Below, piece after piece: positions 8,993 to 15,195 of a stretch of DNA of 21,305 bases. Each line of letters begins with the position of its first letter. Within the stretch, counting starts at the first letter, position 1. This DNA comes from Flavobacteriaceae bacterium UBA3478 (GTDB lineage: Bacteria > Bacteroidota > Bacteroidia > Flavobacteriales > Flavobacteriaceae): NCBI GenBank assembly GCA_002381155.1, contig DFQX01000104.1:40422-61726 (forward strand), given 5' to 3'. The notes under the pieces were generated by a model. The model saw only the letters and a list, made by a program, of their open reading frames with translations. It was not told the DNA's origin and ran no database searches. The position numbers were made by a program, and so were the translations under genes.

Positions 8993-9631
8993 ATGAAAAC
9001 AGCCTTTCAGATCCTTACTCTCACGCTACTTCTCTTTAGTGGTGTCGTAAAAGCTCAAAATATCGGTGAACAATACCTAGACCGTGTTTACAAGCGTGTG
9101 TCTGAAGCCCCTGCTGTTCAAATCAGTTTCTCATATCGCCTTCAAAACAAAGAAGCCGGGGTTAATCAAACTACTGAGGGAGCTCTTTATTTATCAGGTA
9201 TTCAATACCACCTTACGCTTTTTGGAACCACTCAATTATTTGATGGTGAAAAAACGTATACCATAATTCCAGATAACGAAGAAGTGATGATAAGCACCTA
9301 TAGTCCTAACAACGAAGGAGGACTAGACCCTGCAAGTCTCTTTAGTTTTTACAAAGATGGATATCGAATTGAGTTAAAGGAGCTAACAGCCGAAAATCAA
9401 GCCTTCATTCAATTGTTTCCCATTGATAGTTCCTCTGAGATTTCTGAAATTATTGCTCAAGTAGACTTGAATACCGATCAGCTAATTAGCTTATCTCAAA
9501 CCGGTCTTAATGAAACGCAAACGATACTAGTCGTAGAAACTTACGAAGAACTAACCGCGAAGATACCCTCCAAAACTAGTTTTGACAGAGCCTATTACGA
9601 AGGCTTAGGCTTCTACTTTATCGAAGATTAA
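8993..9631 (+). CDS. lolA: Outer-membrane lipoprotein carrier protein LolA-like
   Basis: This predicted periplasmic carrier moves lipoproteins from the inner to the outer membrane. A signal peptide is clear (MKTAFQILTLTLLLFSGVVKA, cleavage before Q22). The rest has the beta-rich, low-complexity pattern of LolA: an early amphipathic helix (YLDRVYKRVSEAPAVQISFSY), a GALYLSGIQYHLTL strand, then TQLFDGEKTYTIIPDNEEV, which resembles the family segment where the protein is unfolded over its lipid cavity. Identification rests on this pattern and on the position between ftsK and an LptF/LptG gene, a common order in Bacteroidota. At 212 residues it is the usual size. It starts directly after the ftsK stop and ends 8 bp before the permease gene. 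Bacteroidota generally lack a recognisable LolB, so the receiving partner is unknown. Confidence 0.82.
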   Translation: MKTAFQILTLTLLLFSGVVKAQNIGEQYLDRVYKRVSEAPAVQISFSYRLQNKEAGVNQTTEGALYLSGIQYHLTLFGTTQLFDGEKTYTIIPDNEEVMISTYSPNNEGGLDPASLFSFYKDGYRIELKELTAENQAFIQLFPIDSSSEISEIIAQVDLNTDQLISLSQTGLNETQTILVVETYEELTAKIPSKTSFDRAYYEGLGFYFIED

Positions 9632-9639
9632 ACCCCAGG

Positions 9640-11154
9640 ATGCGAATACTCGATAGATATTTACTTAAGCGCTTTGCTTCTACCTTCTTTAGTGCCTTCG
9701 CTATCGTTCTTTTCATTTTTATTTTTCAAGCAATTTGGTTATTCATCGATGAGTTAGCCGGTAAAGATTTAGACATCACCATCATCGGTAAATTTCTCAT
9801 CTACTATCTCCCTACCATTGTGGATGATGTAATGCCTCTTGCCGTATTGTTAACCTCAATACTAACCTATGGTTCTTTAGCCGAATATTATGAATTCGCA
9901 GCTATAAAAGCATCTGGCATATCACTTTTCAGAGCAATGCGAAGCACCTTAATTTTTTCGATTGTACTGTCTATAGCGACTTTCTTTGTAGCCAATAATA
10001 TCATCCCTGCCTCAGAGCAGAAAATATTTAATTTAAGGAGAAATATTGCCCAAGTAAAACCATCAGCAGCTATTGTCGAGGGTATTTTTACTGATATTGA
10101 GAATACCGATATGACCATTAAGGTGGGGAAAAAGTATGGCGATAATGATCGTTTACTAAAAGATGTATTAATTCATCAAAAGTCTGAAAATCAACAAAAT
10201 ACGGTAGTAATTAGCGCTACCTCAGGGGAATTTATCAGCAATCAGAATTCTAATCTTTTAGAACTCGTTTTATATGACGGATATTATTACGAGGAAATAT
10301 TACCCTCCAAAGCAAAGGATCGGGAGAATCATCCCTTTGCTAGAGCTAATTTTGACACTTATATCAAGTATATTGATTTATCTAGTCTTAATGAAATTGA
10401 CTTAGATAAAGAGTCATCGATAACGACAGATAAGATGAAGCCTATGCGTCAGTTGTTGAGCGACATAGATTCATTGCGTATCAATAACGATGAACAAATT
10501 GAAGCATTTACAGAAAACACGCTTACTCGAATTGGGGCTTTAGATGTAGGAGCTAATGAGTTTCTTAGACCAACTAACGAAGAAAGTAAAACTCTAGAAC
10601 TACGAACTCATACAGGACCAAAGCCCGCAGATCCCGATAGCATTTTTTTCGCTAAGCTCAGTACACCAAAGGATAGTATTTTAAGACTTATTCCGTCTTG
10701 GCAACGTTCACAGGCGTTAAAGTCTGCTAGAAATAATTTGGCTAGTCTAAAAATCACGGTGGCTCAGAAAGGATCTGAGATGGGTAAACGTTTCGAATTT
10801 TACAATAGACACATCATACAGCTACATAAAAAGTTTGCTTTAGCCCTTTCTTGTATTCTATTGTTTTTTATTGGAGCTCCTATGGGTGCACTAATCAGAA
10901 AAGGAGGGTTAGGACTTCCTATGGTGATTGCTATCATTTTCTTCTTAAGCTATCATTTCTTAGGTGTCTTTGCAGAAAACTATGCAAAAAGAGGAAATAT
11001 ACATCCTATTATCGGCGCATGGTTTTCTACCTTTGTCATGTTACCGATAGCGTTTTATTTAAGTCGATTAGCCTTACTAGACCGAGGACTTATAGCCATC
11101 AACTTAAATATTTTTAAACCAATTGCTCGCCTTTTTAAAGGCTTTAAAAAATAA
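9640..11154 (+). CDS. LptF/LptG family lipopolysaccharide export permease (YjgP/YjgQ)
   Basis: LptF and LptG are the membrane halves of the LptB2FG transporter, which extracts lipopolysaccharide from the inner membrane. The N-terminus matches the family closely: MRILDRYLLKRFASTFF, then membrane helices and VMPLAVLLTSILTYGSLAEYYEFAAI, with IKASGISLFR forming the coupling region to the ATPase. A periplasmic beta-jellyroll follows. The C-terminal helices include LALSCILLFFIGAPMGALIRKGG. At 504 residues it is much longer than the roughly 360 of proteobacterial homologues. The extra length sits mainly between the jellyroll and the C-terminal helices (about residues 265-390), a charged region I cannot assign. 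I cannot tell LptF from LptG by eye. It lies 8 bp after lolA and just before ribB. Confidence 0.9.
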   Translation: MRILDRYLLKRFASTFFSAFAIVLFIFIFQAIWLFIDELAGKDLDITIIGKFLIYYLPTIVDDVMPLAVLLTSILTYGSLAEYYEFAAIKASGISLFRAMRSTLIFSIVLSIATFFVANNIIPASEQKIFNLRRNIAQVKPSAAIVEGIFTDIENTDMTIKVGKKYGDNDRLLKDVLIHQKSENQQNTVVISATSGEFISNQNSNLLELVLYDGYYYEEILPSKAKDRENHPFARANFDTYIKYIDLSSLNEIDLDKESSITTDKMKPMRQLLSDIDSLRINNDEQIEAFTENTLTRIGALDVGANEFLRPTNEESKTLELRTHTGPKPADPDSIFFAKLSTPKDSILRLIPSWQRSQALKSARNNLASLKITVAQKGSEMGKRFEFYNRHIIQLHKKFALALSCILLFFIGAPMGALIRKGGLGLPMVIAIIFFLSYHFLGVFAENYAKRGNIHPIIGAWFSTFVMLPIAFYLSRLALLDRGLIAINLNIFKPIARLFKGFKK

Positions 11155-11169
11155 TTGCTAAGCTTAATC

Positions 11170-12285
11170 ATGCGTCAAGAGTTAGATTCCATTGAGAGTG
11201 CCATCGAGGCCATTAAGAACGGAGAAATCATCATTGTTGTTGATGATGAAAATCGTGAGAATGAAGGTGATTTCTTGATGGCTGCTGAAAAGGTTACTCC
11301 AGAGCATATCAACTTTATGGCAAAGCATGGGCGTGGGTTAATCTGCGCGCCTCTAAAAGAAAAACGTTGTGCAGAATTGGGTCTTTCTCGAATGGTAAAT
11401 GACAACACAGACCCCTTAAAAACAGCCTTTACCGTATCTGTCGATCTTAAGGGAAATGGAGTTACGACGGGCATTTCTGCTGAAGACAGAGCAAAAACTA
11501 TACTCGCATTAACCGAACAGGAAACTAAACCACACCACCTTACGCGCCCCGGACATATTTTTCCTTTAATTGCTAAGGAAGGTGGTGTACTAAGACGTAC
11601 CGGTCATACAGAAGCTGCCGTTGACTTCGCTAAACTTGCAGGACTAAAAGAGGCAGGTGTTATCGTCGAAATCATGAATGAGGATGGAACTATGGCCCGT
11701 TTCAACGATTTATTAGCAGTTCGATCCCGATTTAATTTAAAAATGGTGAGTATCGAGGCACTGGTCGCCTATCGTATGCAAAATGATCGTCTCATCGAAA
11801 AGGAATTTTCAGAAACCATTGAGACTCGTTTTGGCGCCTTTCAACTAAACGCTTATCGTCAGACCACCAATGATCAAATTCATTTGGCATTTACAAAAGG
11901 GGAATGGCAAAAGGGTGAAACCGTAACGGTTAGAATTCAACCCCAACGTTTAACCGATGGTTTAGTAGAGTTTCTCACTGCTTCAAAAGATAACGGGCTA
12001 GAAAATGTTTTTAGCGCGGTTCAAGAGGAGGATAAAGCAGCTATTATCTTCATCAACCATAGATTGAGTAATAGTGGATTGTTGAGCCGTTTTAGATCAA
12101 TATCTAAGTCGGAAGCACACAACGAATCTGGAGTGAAAATGGATGAAAAGGATTTTGGTATAGGAGCCCAAATTCTAAACGATTTAAACCTGAATAAGAT
12201 TCGTTTAATGACCAATTCAGACCTTCAAAATAGAGTGGGATTAGCAGGTTACGGAATTGAAATCGATGGAGTGATCGGGTATTAA
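11170..12285 (+). CDS. ribB: 3,4-dihydroxy-2-butanone-4-phosphate synthase with a degenerate GTP cyclohydrolase II-like tail
   Basis: The N-terminal part (1-202) converts ribulose 5-phosphate to the four-carbon precursor of riboflavin. Its signatures are intact: VVDDENRENEGDFLMAAE (23-40), TAFTVSVD (85-92), TGISAEDRAKTI (100-111), RPGHIFPLIA (126-135) and GHTEAAVDFAKLAG (145-158). The C-terminal 165 residues still resemble RibA at their end (DFGIGAQILNDLNLNKIRLMTN). They contain no cysteine, so the three zinc ligands of GTP cyclohydrolase II are missing, and the segment around the catalytic Tyr is not recognisable. I infer that only the RibB activity remains and that an active RibA lies elsewhere. 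The frame is open back to TTG 11155, next to the preceding stop, but ATG 11170 gives the normal N-terminus. The last 4 bp overlap the convergent transporter pseudogene. Confidence 0.93.
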   Translation: MRQELDSIESAIEAIKNGEIIIVVDDENRENEGDFLMAAEKVTPEHINFMAKHGRGLICAPLKEKRCAELGLSRMVNDNTDPLKTAFTVSVDLKGNGVTTGISAEDRAKTILALTEQETKPHHLTRPGHIFPLIAKEGGVLRRTGHTEAAVDFAKLAGLKEAGVIVEIMNEDGTMARFNDLLAVRSRFNLKMVSIEALVAYRMQNDRLIEKEFSETIETRFGAFQLNAYRQTTNDQIHLAFTKGEWQKGETVTVRIQPQRLTDGLVEFLTASKDNGLENVFSAVQEEDKAAIIFINHRLSNSGLLSRFRSISKSEAHNESGVKMDEKDFGIGAQILNDLNLNKIRLMTNSDLQNRVGLAGYGIEIDGVIGY

Positions 12286-13034
12286 AAGAACCAGAGCTTA
12301 ATAGCCATTATAATTACCATAACTATCATTCCAGCTTTTACAAACCCCTCTCCTTTTTTTACCGAGAGACGAGCCGATATCCAACCTCCGACCATATTAC
12401 CAAAGGCAAGTAGAAGACCTATTTTCCAATCAATCAAGTCATTTACTAAAAACACAACAATTGCCCCAATGGTTTAAATACCTGCGACTAGTACTTTTGT
12501 TGCGTTGGTTCTGATCAGGTCCATCTTATTGAAGTAGTTCAGCCAAATCATCATAATTAGTCCCATACCAGCATTAATAAACCCACCGTAAATCCCAAAT
12601 ACAAAGAAAGCTGCAATTGATATCCACAAGCGTTTTCCGCTTAATTGTTCGGCAATATCGGTGACATCCATTTTAGGTTTAAATATCATCAGTAAAACGA
12701 TGATAATCATAATAATCGCAAGTACCCTATTAAACATGCTCTTATCAAAATCTACTGCAATCATAGCCCCTATTACTGAGCCAATGGTTGCAGATAAACC
12801 TAGATAAATACTAAAAGGAAAGGTGTTGATCTTTTTACTCTGATAACCTGCACTGGCTGAAAAGGCAGATATCGCAATTCCTAAACGATTCGTTCCATTG
12901 GCTATCGTCGGGTCTAATCCGATCAGAATAATTGCCGGAAGCGTTAATACCGAAGCTCCTCAAGCAATGGTATTAATGAAGCCTGCTATAAAGCCAACGA
13001 CCACCATTAATATCCAAATGACCTGATCTTCCAT
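12282..13034 (-). pseudogene. TSUP-family (TauE/SafE) membrane permease, interrupted by two nonsense codons
   Basis: A single reading frame from ATG 13034 to TAA 12282-12284 encodes a full-length, 250-residue TauE/SafE-type permease if two stops are ignored. The first is TGA at 12962-12960 (codon 25), inside FINTIA*GASVLTLPAII. Family members have NTIAGGGSxLTLPA there, so a GGA-to-TGA change is the simplest reading. The second is TAA at 12476-12474 (codon 187), after NATKVLVAGI and before TIGAIVVFLVNDLIDW. No frameshift is seen, and family motifs such as ANGTNRLGI and GIYGGFINAGMGL remain. The longest surviving open stretch (12764-12474) is an internal fragment. The two stops are of different types, so a single recoding event cannot explain both. 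The product would have been an anion exporter-like permease of unknown substrate. A downstream ATG at 13007 is an alternative start, given the promoter position. Confidence 0.88.
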
Positions 13035-13039
13035 GGCCG

Positions 13040-13072
13040 CAAAGATAAAGCGATGCTTGATATTTTAACAAA
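13040..13072 (-). promoter_or_regulatory. Bacteroidota-type promoter of the TSUP permease pseudogene
   Basis: On the minus strand TTTG (13072-13069), a 21-bp spacer and TATCTTTG (13047-13040) match the Bacteroidota -33/-7 promoter pattern (TTTG, TAnnTTTG). Transcription would begin near 13034. That makes the ATG at 13034 nearly leaderless, while the ATG at 13007 would have a leader of about 26 nt. The promoter appears intact although the gene is broken. Confidence 0.5.
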
Positions 13073-13132
13073 CCTATTTCATTGCATGAATATATAATTT
13101 CTATCTTGAGTCGAAATTTAACCTTAACCGAG

Positions 13133-14005
13133 ATGAAACTAGTTTATGCCTTTTTAGGCTTTTTTTTATTAGCCAGCTGTGGCTCTAAATCTGAAAAGAA
13201 AATGGAAAGTACAGAAAGTGGTGTAGGTGGTCTTGCCTTATATACTGTACGCGACGAGATGAGTAAGGACCCTAAAGGCACCCTAAAAGCAGTGGCCGAT
13301 GCAGGGTATCAATATATTGAAGCTGCAGGATACGATAATGGTGCCTATTACGGGATGTCTCCTACAGAATTCAAAAATTATTTGAATGAATTAGGATTAG
13401 AACCTAAAAGCTCACACCAAGGAACAATCAGTTACGAGAATGCAGATCAACAAATTGCAGATGCCATTGAGGCAGGCTTCGAATACATTGTTATTCCTGT
13501 ACCTCCAATGGGAATGTTTACTTATGATTTTGAGACTCGTGCCATGGGAATGAATGGAACCACTGAGACGCTGATCGAATTTTTATCGGTTGTAGGAGAA
13601 AAAGCTAGCAATGCCGGCATTCAATTACTTTATCACAACCACGACTTTGAATTTAAAACTGATGCAGATGGAGTGACTTTGGTTGATCGCATTTTATCAG
13701 AAACTAACCCTGAACACGTAAACTTTCAAATCGATTTATTCTGGGCGACAGTTGCAGGGGCTGATCCTATTGAATATTTCGGAAAATATCCAGGACGTTT
13801 CAAAGCTTTTCATGTAAAAGATAGAAACGCAGACGGAAATATGGCTCCTGTTGGAAAAGGCGAAATTGATTTTAAAGCAATCTTTAAGCATGCAGGTCAT
13901 GCGGGTATGGAATATTACTTAGCAGAACAAGACGATACAGGAGATCAATCTCCTCTAGATGCCATTGTTTACTCTCAAAAAGGGCTTCAAGCTATAGTCA
14001 ACTAA
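13133..14005 (+). CDS. Predicted lipoprotein with sugar-phosphate isomerase/epimerase-like TIM barrel (xylose-isomerase-like)
   Basis: The N-terminus is a lipoprotein signal with lipobox LLASC (C16), so the mature protein should be anchored in the cell envelope. A short Ser/Glu/Lys linker leads to an AP-endonuclease-2-like TIM barrel: YTVRDEMSKDPKGTLKAVAD, GYQYIEAAGY, FEYIVIPVPP, LLYHNHDFEF (H170 and D171), FQIDLFW (D201), AFHVKD (H227) and YYLAEQD (E265). The His, Asp and Glu residues at strand ends are the usual metal ligands, so I expect a metal-dependent isomerase, epimerase or lyase acting on a sugar, substrate unknown. The frame extends back to a TTG at 13082, but the ATG at 13133 starts the signal peptide. 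A TTG at 13082-13084 and a weak TATCTTG at 13102-13108 are spaced like a promoter. No transport or glycosidase genes adjoin it. Confidence 0.88.
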   Translation: MKLVYAFLGFFLLASCGSKSEKKMESTESGVGGLALYTVRDEMSKDPKGTLKAVADAGYQYIEAAGYDNGAYYGMSPTEFKNYLNELGLEPKSSHQGTISYENADQQIADAIEAGFEYIVIPVPPMGMFTYDFETRAMGMNGTTETLIEFLSVVGEKASNAGIQLLYHNHDFEFKTDADGVTLVDRILSETNPEHVNFQIDLFWATVAGADPIEYFGKYPGRFKAFHVKDRNADGNMAPVGKGEIDFKAIFKHAGHAGMEYYLAEQDDTGDQSPLDAIVYSQKGLQAIVN

Positions 14006-14027
14006 ATAAAGTTGTGAAACCTTACCT

Positions 14028-14059
14028 AAGGCTAGGAATGAAAATTCTTAGCCTTTTTT
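14028..14059 (+). terminator. Intrinsic terminator after the TIM-barrel lipoprotein gene
   Basis: AAGGCTAGGAAT, a GAAA tetraloop and ATTCTTAGCCTT form a 12-bp stem with one G-T wobble, followed by a run of T to 14059. It lies 22 bp after the stop codon. The T-run overlaps the stop codon of the facing gene. Read leftward the stem has no T-tract, so I regard it as acting mainly on rightward transcripts. Confidence 0.88.
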
Positions 14060-14795
14060 ATTTGATCTTGTAGGAAAGTGTAAACAAGGTATTTAAGTCA
14101 AATGACTTTAGATCGGTGTTGGGTAGATTATCAAATCGTGTTGCGATATCTAATCCTACAGACATTCTATCTGATACAGGTACCTTAGAATTTAAATTTG
14201 CCAATACCCTAAAGTCACTCATTGAATGAAGGCTTGGTTGATAGTAGAGTACTAGAGCACTCTTAAGTTGCCTATCTGCGAGCTGTAGTGATCCCATTAC
14301 ATTACCACGAAAAATAGTTGTCGAAGGGTCGATCGAAAATTCCTCTCGCTCGTAAAAAACACCAATGGATAAGAAATCTTTGGTGTCCTTAGCATCTAAA
14401 GTAGCATTAGCTCCTATCAGATACCTAGCCTGAAGATCTAAAACATTATTCGATTGAAACTGAAAATAAGTGTTTAACGTAGCTCTTTTCGAAATCGTCT
14501 TATTGTATCTCAAATGACTATAGGTAGATGAACGAATGGATGTTCCTTCTGAGCTTACTGTGTTGAATCCTCCAATAAACCAAATTGCAGAAGAATCCCC
14601 TAAACTATGTCCCGCCACGATATCTGTAGCTCCCACAAATAATCTCTGGTTGCCTTCAAAGTAATTCAAGCTAAGTTTCGATTCTAGATACCAAATACTA
14701 TCGAGTTTATGTGCAAATGCTGAAGTATCAAGTATGTTTTGCGCAAATCCCGATGAAATGCTTAGAAGAAATAAAAGGGTGAATAATTTTTTCAT
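14058..14795 (-). CDS. Predicted outer-membrane beta-barrel protein, DUF481-like
   Basis: The protein has 245 residues with a clear signal peptide (MKKLFTLLFLLSISSGFAQ). The rest alternates hydrophobic and polar residues in short strands rich in Tyr, Phe, Gly and Asn, typical of a small outer-membrane barrel. Segments such as LSLNYFEGNQRLFVGATD, LQARYLIGANATL, FLSIGVFYEREE and a final strand near SFDLNTLFTLSYKI resemble DUF481 proteins by pattern; this is a judgement by eye. It ends in Lys, not the aromatic residue common in porins. Function is unknown. The frame runs ten codons further upstream to 14825, but the ATG at 14795 starts the signal peptide. It converges on the TIM-barrel lipoprotein gene and appears monocistronic. 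Confidence 0.72.
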   Translation of the reverse strand: MKKLFTLLFLLSISSGFAQNILDTSAFAHKLDSIWYLESKLSLNYFEGNQRLFVGATDIVAGHSLGDSSAIWFIGGFNTVSSEGTSIRSSTYSHLRYNKTISKRATLNTYFQFQSNNVLDLQARYLIGANATLDAKDTKDFLSIGVFYEREEFSIDPSTTIFRGNVMGSLQLADRQLKSALVLYYQPSLHSMSDFRVLANLNSKVPVSDRMSVGLDIATRFDNLPNTDLKSFDLNTLFTLSYKIK

Positions 14796-14812
14796 CTGAA
14801 CGTTTAATACTG

Positions 14813-14820
14813 CAAAAATA
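14813..14820 (-). promoter_or_regulatory. Possible -7 promoter box for the beta-barrel gene
   Basis: On the minus strand this reads TATTTTTG, matching TAnnTTTG, 17 bp upstream of the ATG at 14795. I see no convincing TTG at -33 spacing. Confidence 0.35.
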
Positions 14821-14982
14821 AACATCCCACAGCGTTTGCTGCAGGTTTCTTCTTCGGGTTAAAAAGAGGGATTAACTGCGTTGATCCCGTAAGGGGGTTG
14901 CTTCAAAGCAAAGCCAATCGCTTCGCTCGAATGCGCTTTACCCTTGTTCCCCATTTCGAACCTGTTCGGATGGGTCCCAATG
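14821..14982. other. Hairpin-rich, GC-richer intergenic block with no gene
   Basis: This spacer lies between the tRNA-Ser terminator and the beta-barrel gene promoter, and no coding frame is credible. It is visibly richer in G and C than its surroundings. It holds four inverted repeats: CAGC-GTTT-GCTG (14830-14841); GGGATTAAC-TGC-GTTGATCCC (14868-14888, 9 bp with one wobble); TTGCT-TCAA-AGCAA (14898-14911); and a nested CCCAT..CGAAC / GTTCG..ATGGG (14950-14974). It could be a structured RNA, a repeat element left next to the tRNA, or remains of a decayed gene. I cannot choose between these. Confidence 0.45.
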
Positions 14983-15011
14983 AAAAAGCCCAACACTTAG
15001 TGTTGGGCTTT
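14983..15011 (-). terminator. Intrinsic terminator of tRNA-Ser
   Basis: AAAGCCCAACACT and AGTGTTGGGCTTT are exact inverted copies around one central base, giving a very stable stem. On the minus strand it ends in a TTTTT run. It begins 5 bp after the encoded CCA of the tRNA. Confidence 0.85.
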
Positions 15012-15015
15012 GCTT

Positions 15016-15103
<88 letters not shown>

Positions 15104-15113
15104 TAATGGGTGG

Positions 15114-15121
15114 CAAATATA
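15114..15121 (-). promoter_or_regulatory. -7 promoter box of tRNA-Ser
   Basis: On the minus strand TATATTTG is a full match to TAnnTTTG, ending 10 bp before the mature tRNA 5' end. The upstream sequence is AT-rich and merges with the dnaK terminator. No clear TTG was found at -33. Confidence 0.5.
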
Positions 15122-15135
15122 ATATGATTTTCTTT

Positions 15136-15172
15136 TAAAAGAAAAGGCCGCGAATAAAATTCGCAGCCTTTT
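15136..15172 (-). terminator. Intrinsic terminator of dnaK
   Basis: On the minus strand AAAAGGCTGCGAAT, loop TTT and ATTCGCGGCCTTTT form a 14-bp stem with one T-G wobble, followed by CTTTT. It lies 23 bp after the dnaK stop codon and upstream of the tRNA promoter. Confidence 0.82.
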
Positions 15173-15195
15173 TATCAATTTTTCAAATCGGTGAA

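Noticed and set aside
11155..11169. TTG start of ribB at 11155
   Set aside because: The ATG at 11170 gives the standard RibB N-terminus, and the TTG is only the first start-like codon after the preceding stop.
12474..12764. A 96-residue membrane protein as an intact small gene
   Set aside because: It is the middle-to-C-terminal part of the broken TSUP permease; the same frame continues on both sides with family motifs.
12960..12962. TGA read as glycine or selenocysteine
   Set aside because: No other gene here needs TGA as sense, and a TAA interrupts the same frame, so recoding would not restore the protein.
14028..14059. A bidirectional terminator for both converging genes
   Set aside because: The stem is symmetric, but on the leftward strand no T-run follows it, so only the rightward function is supported.
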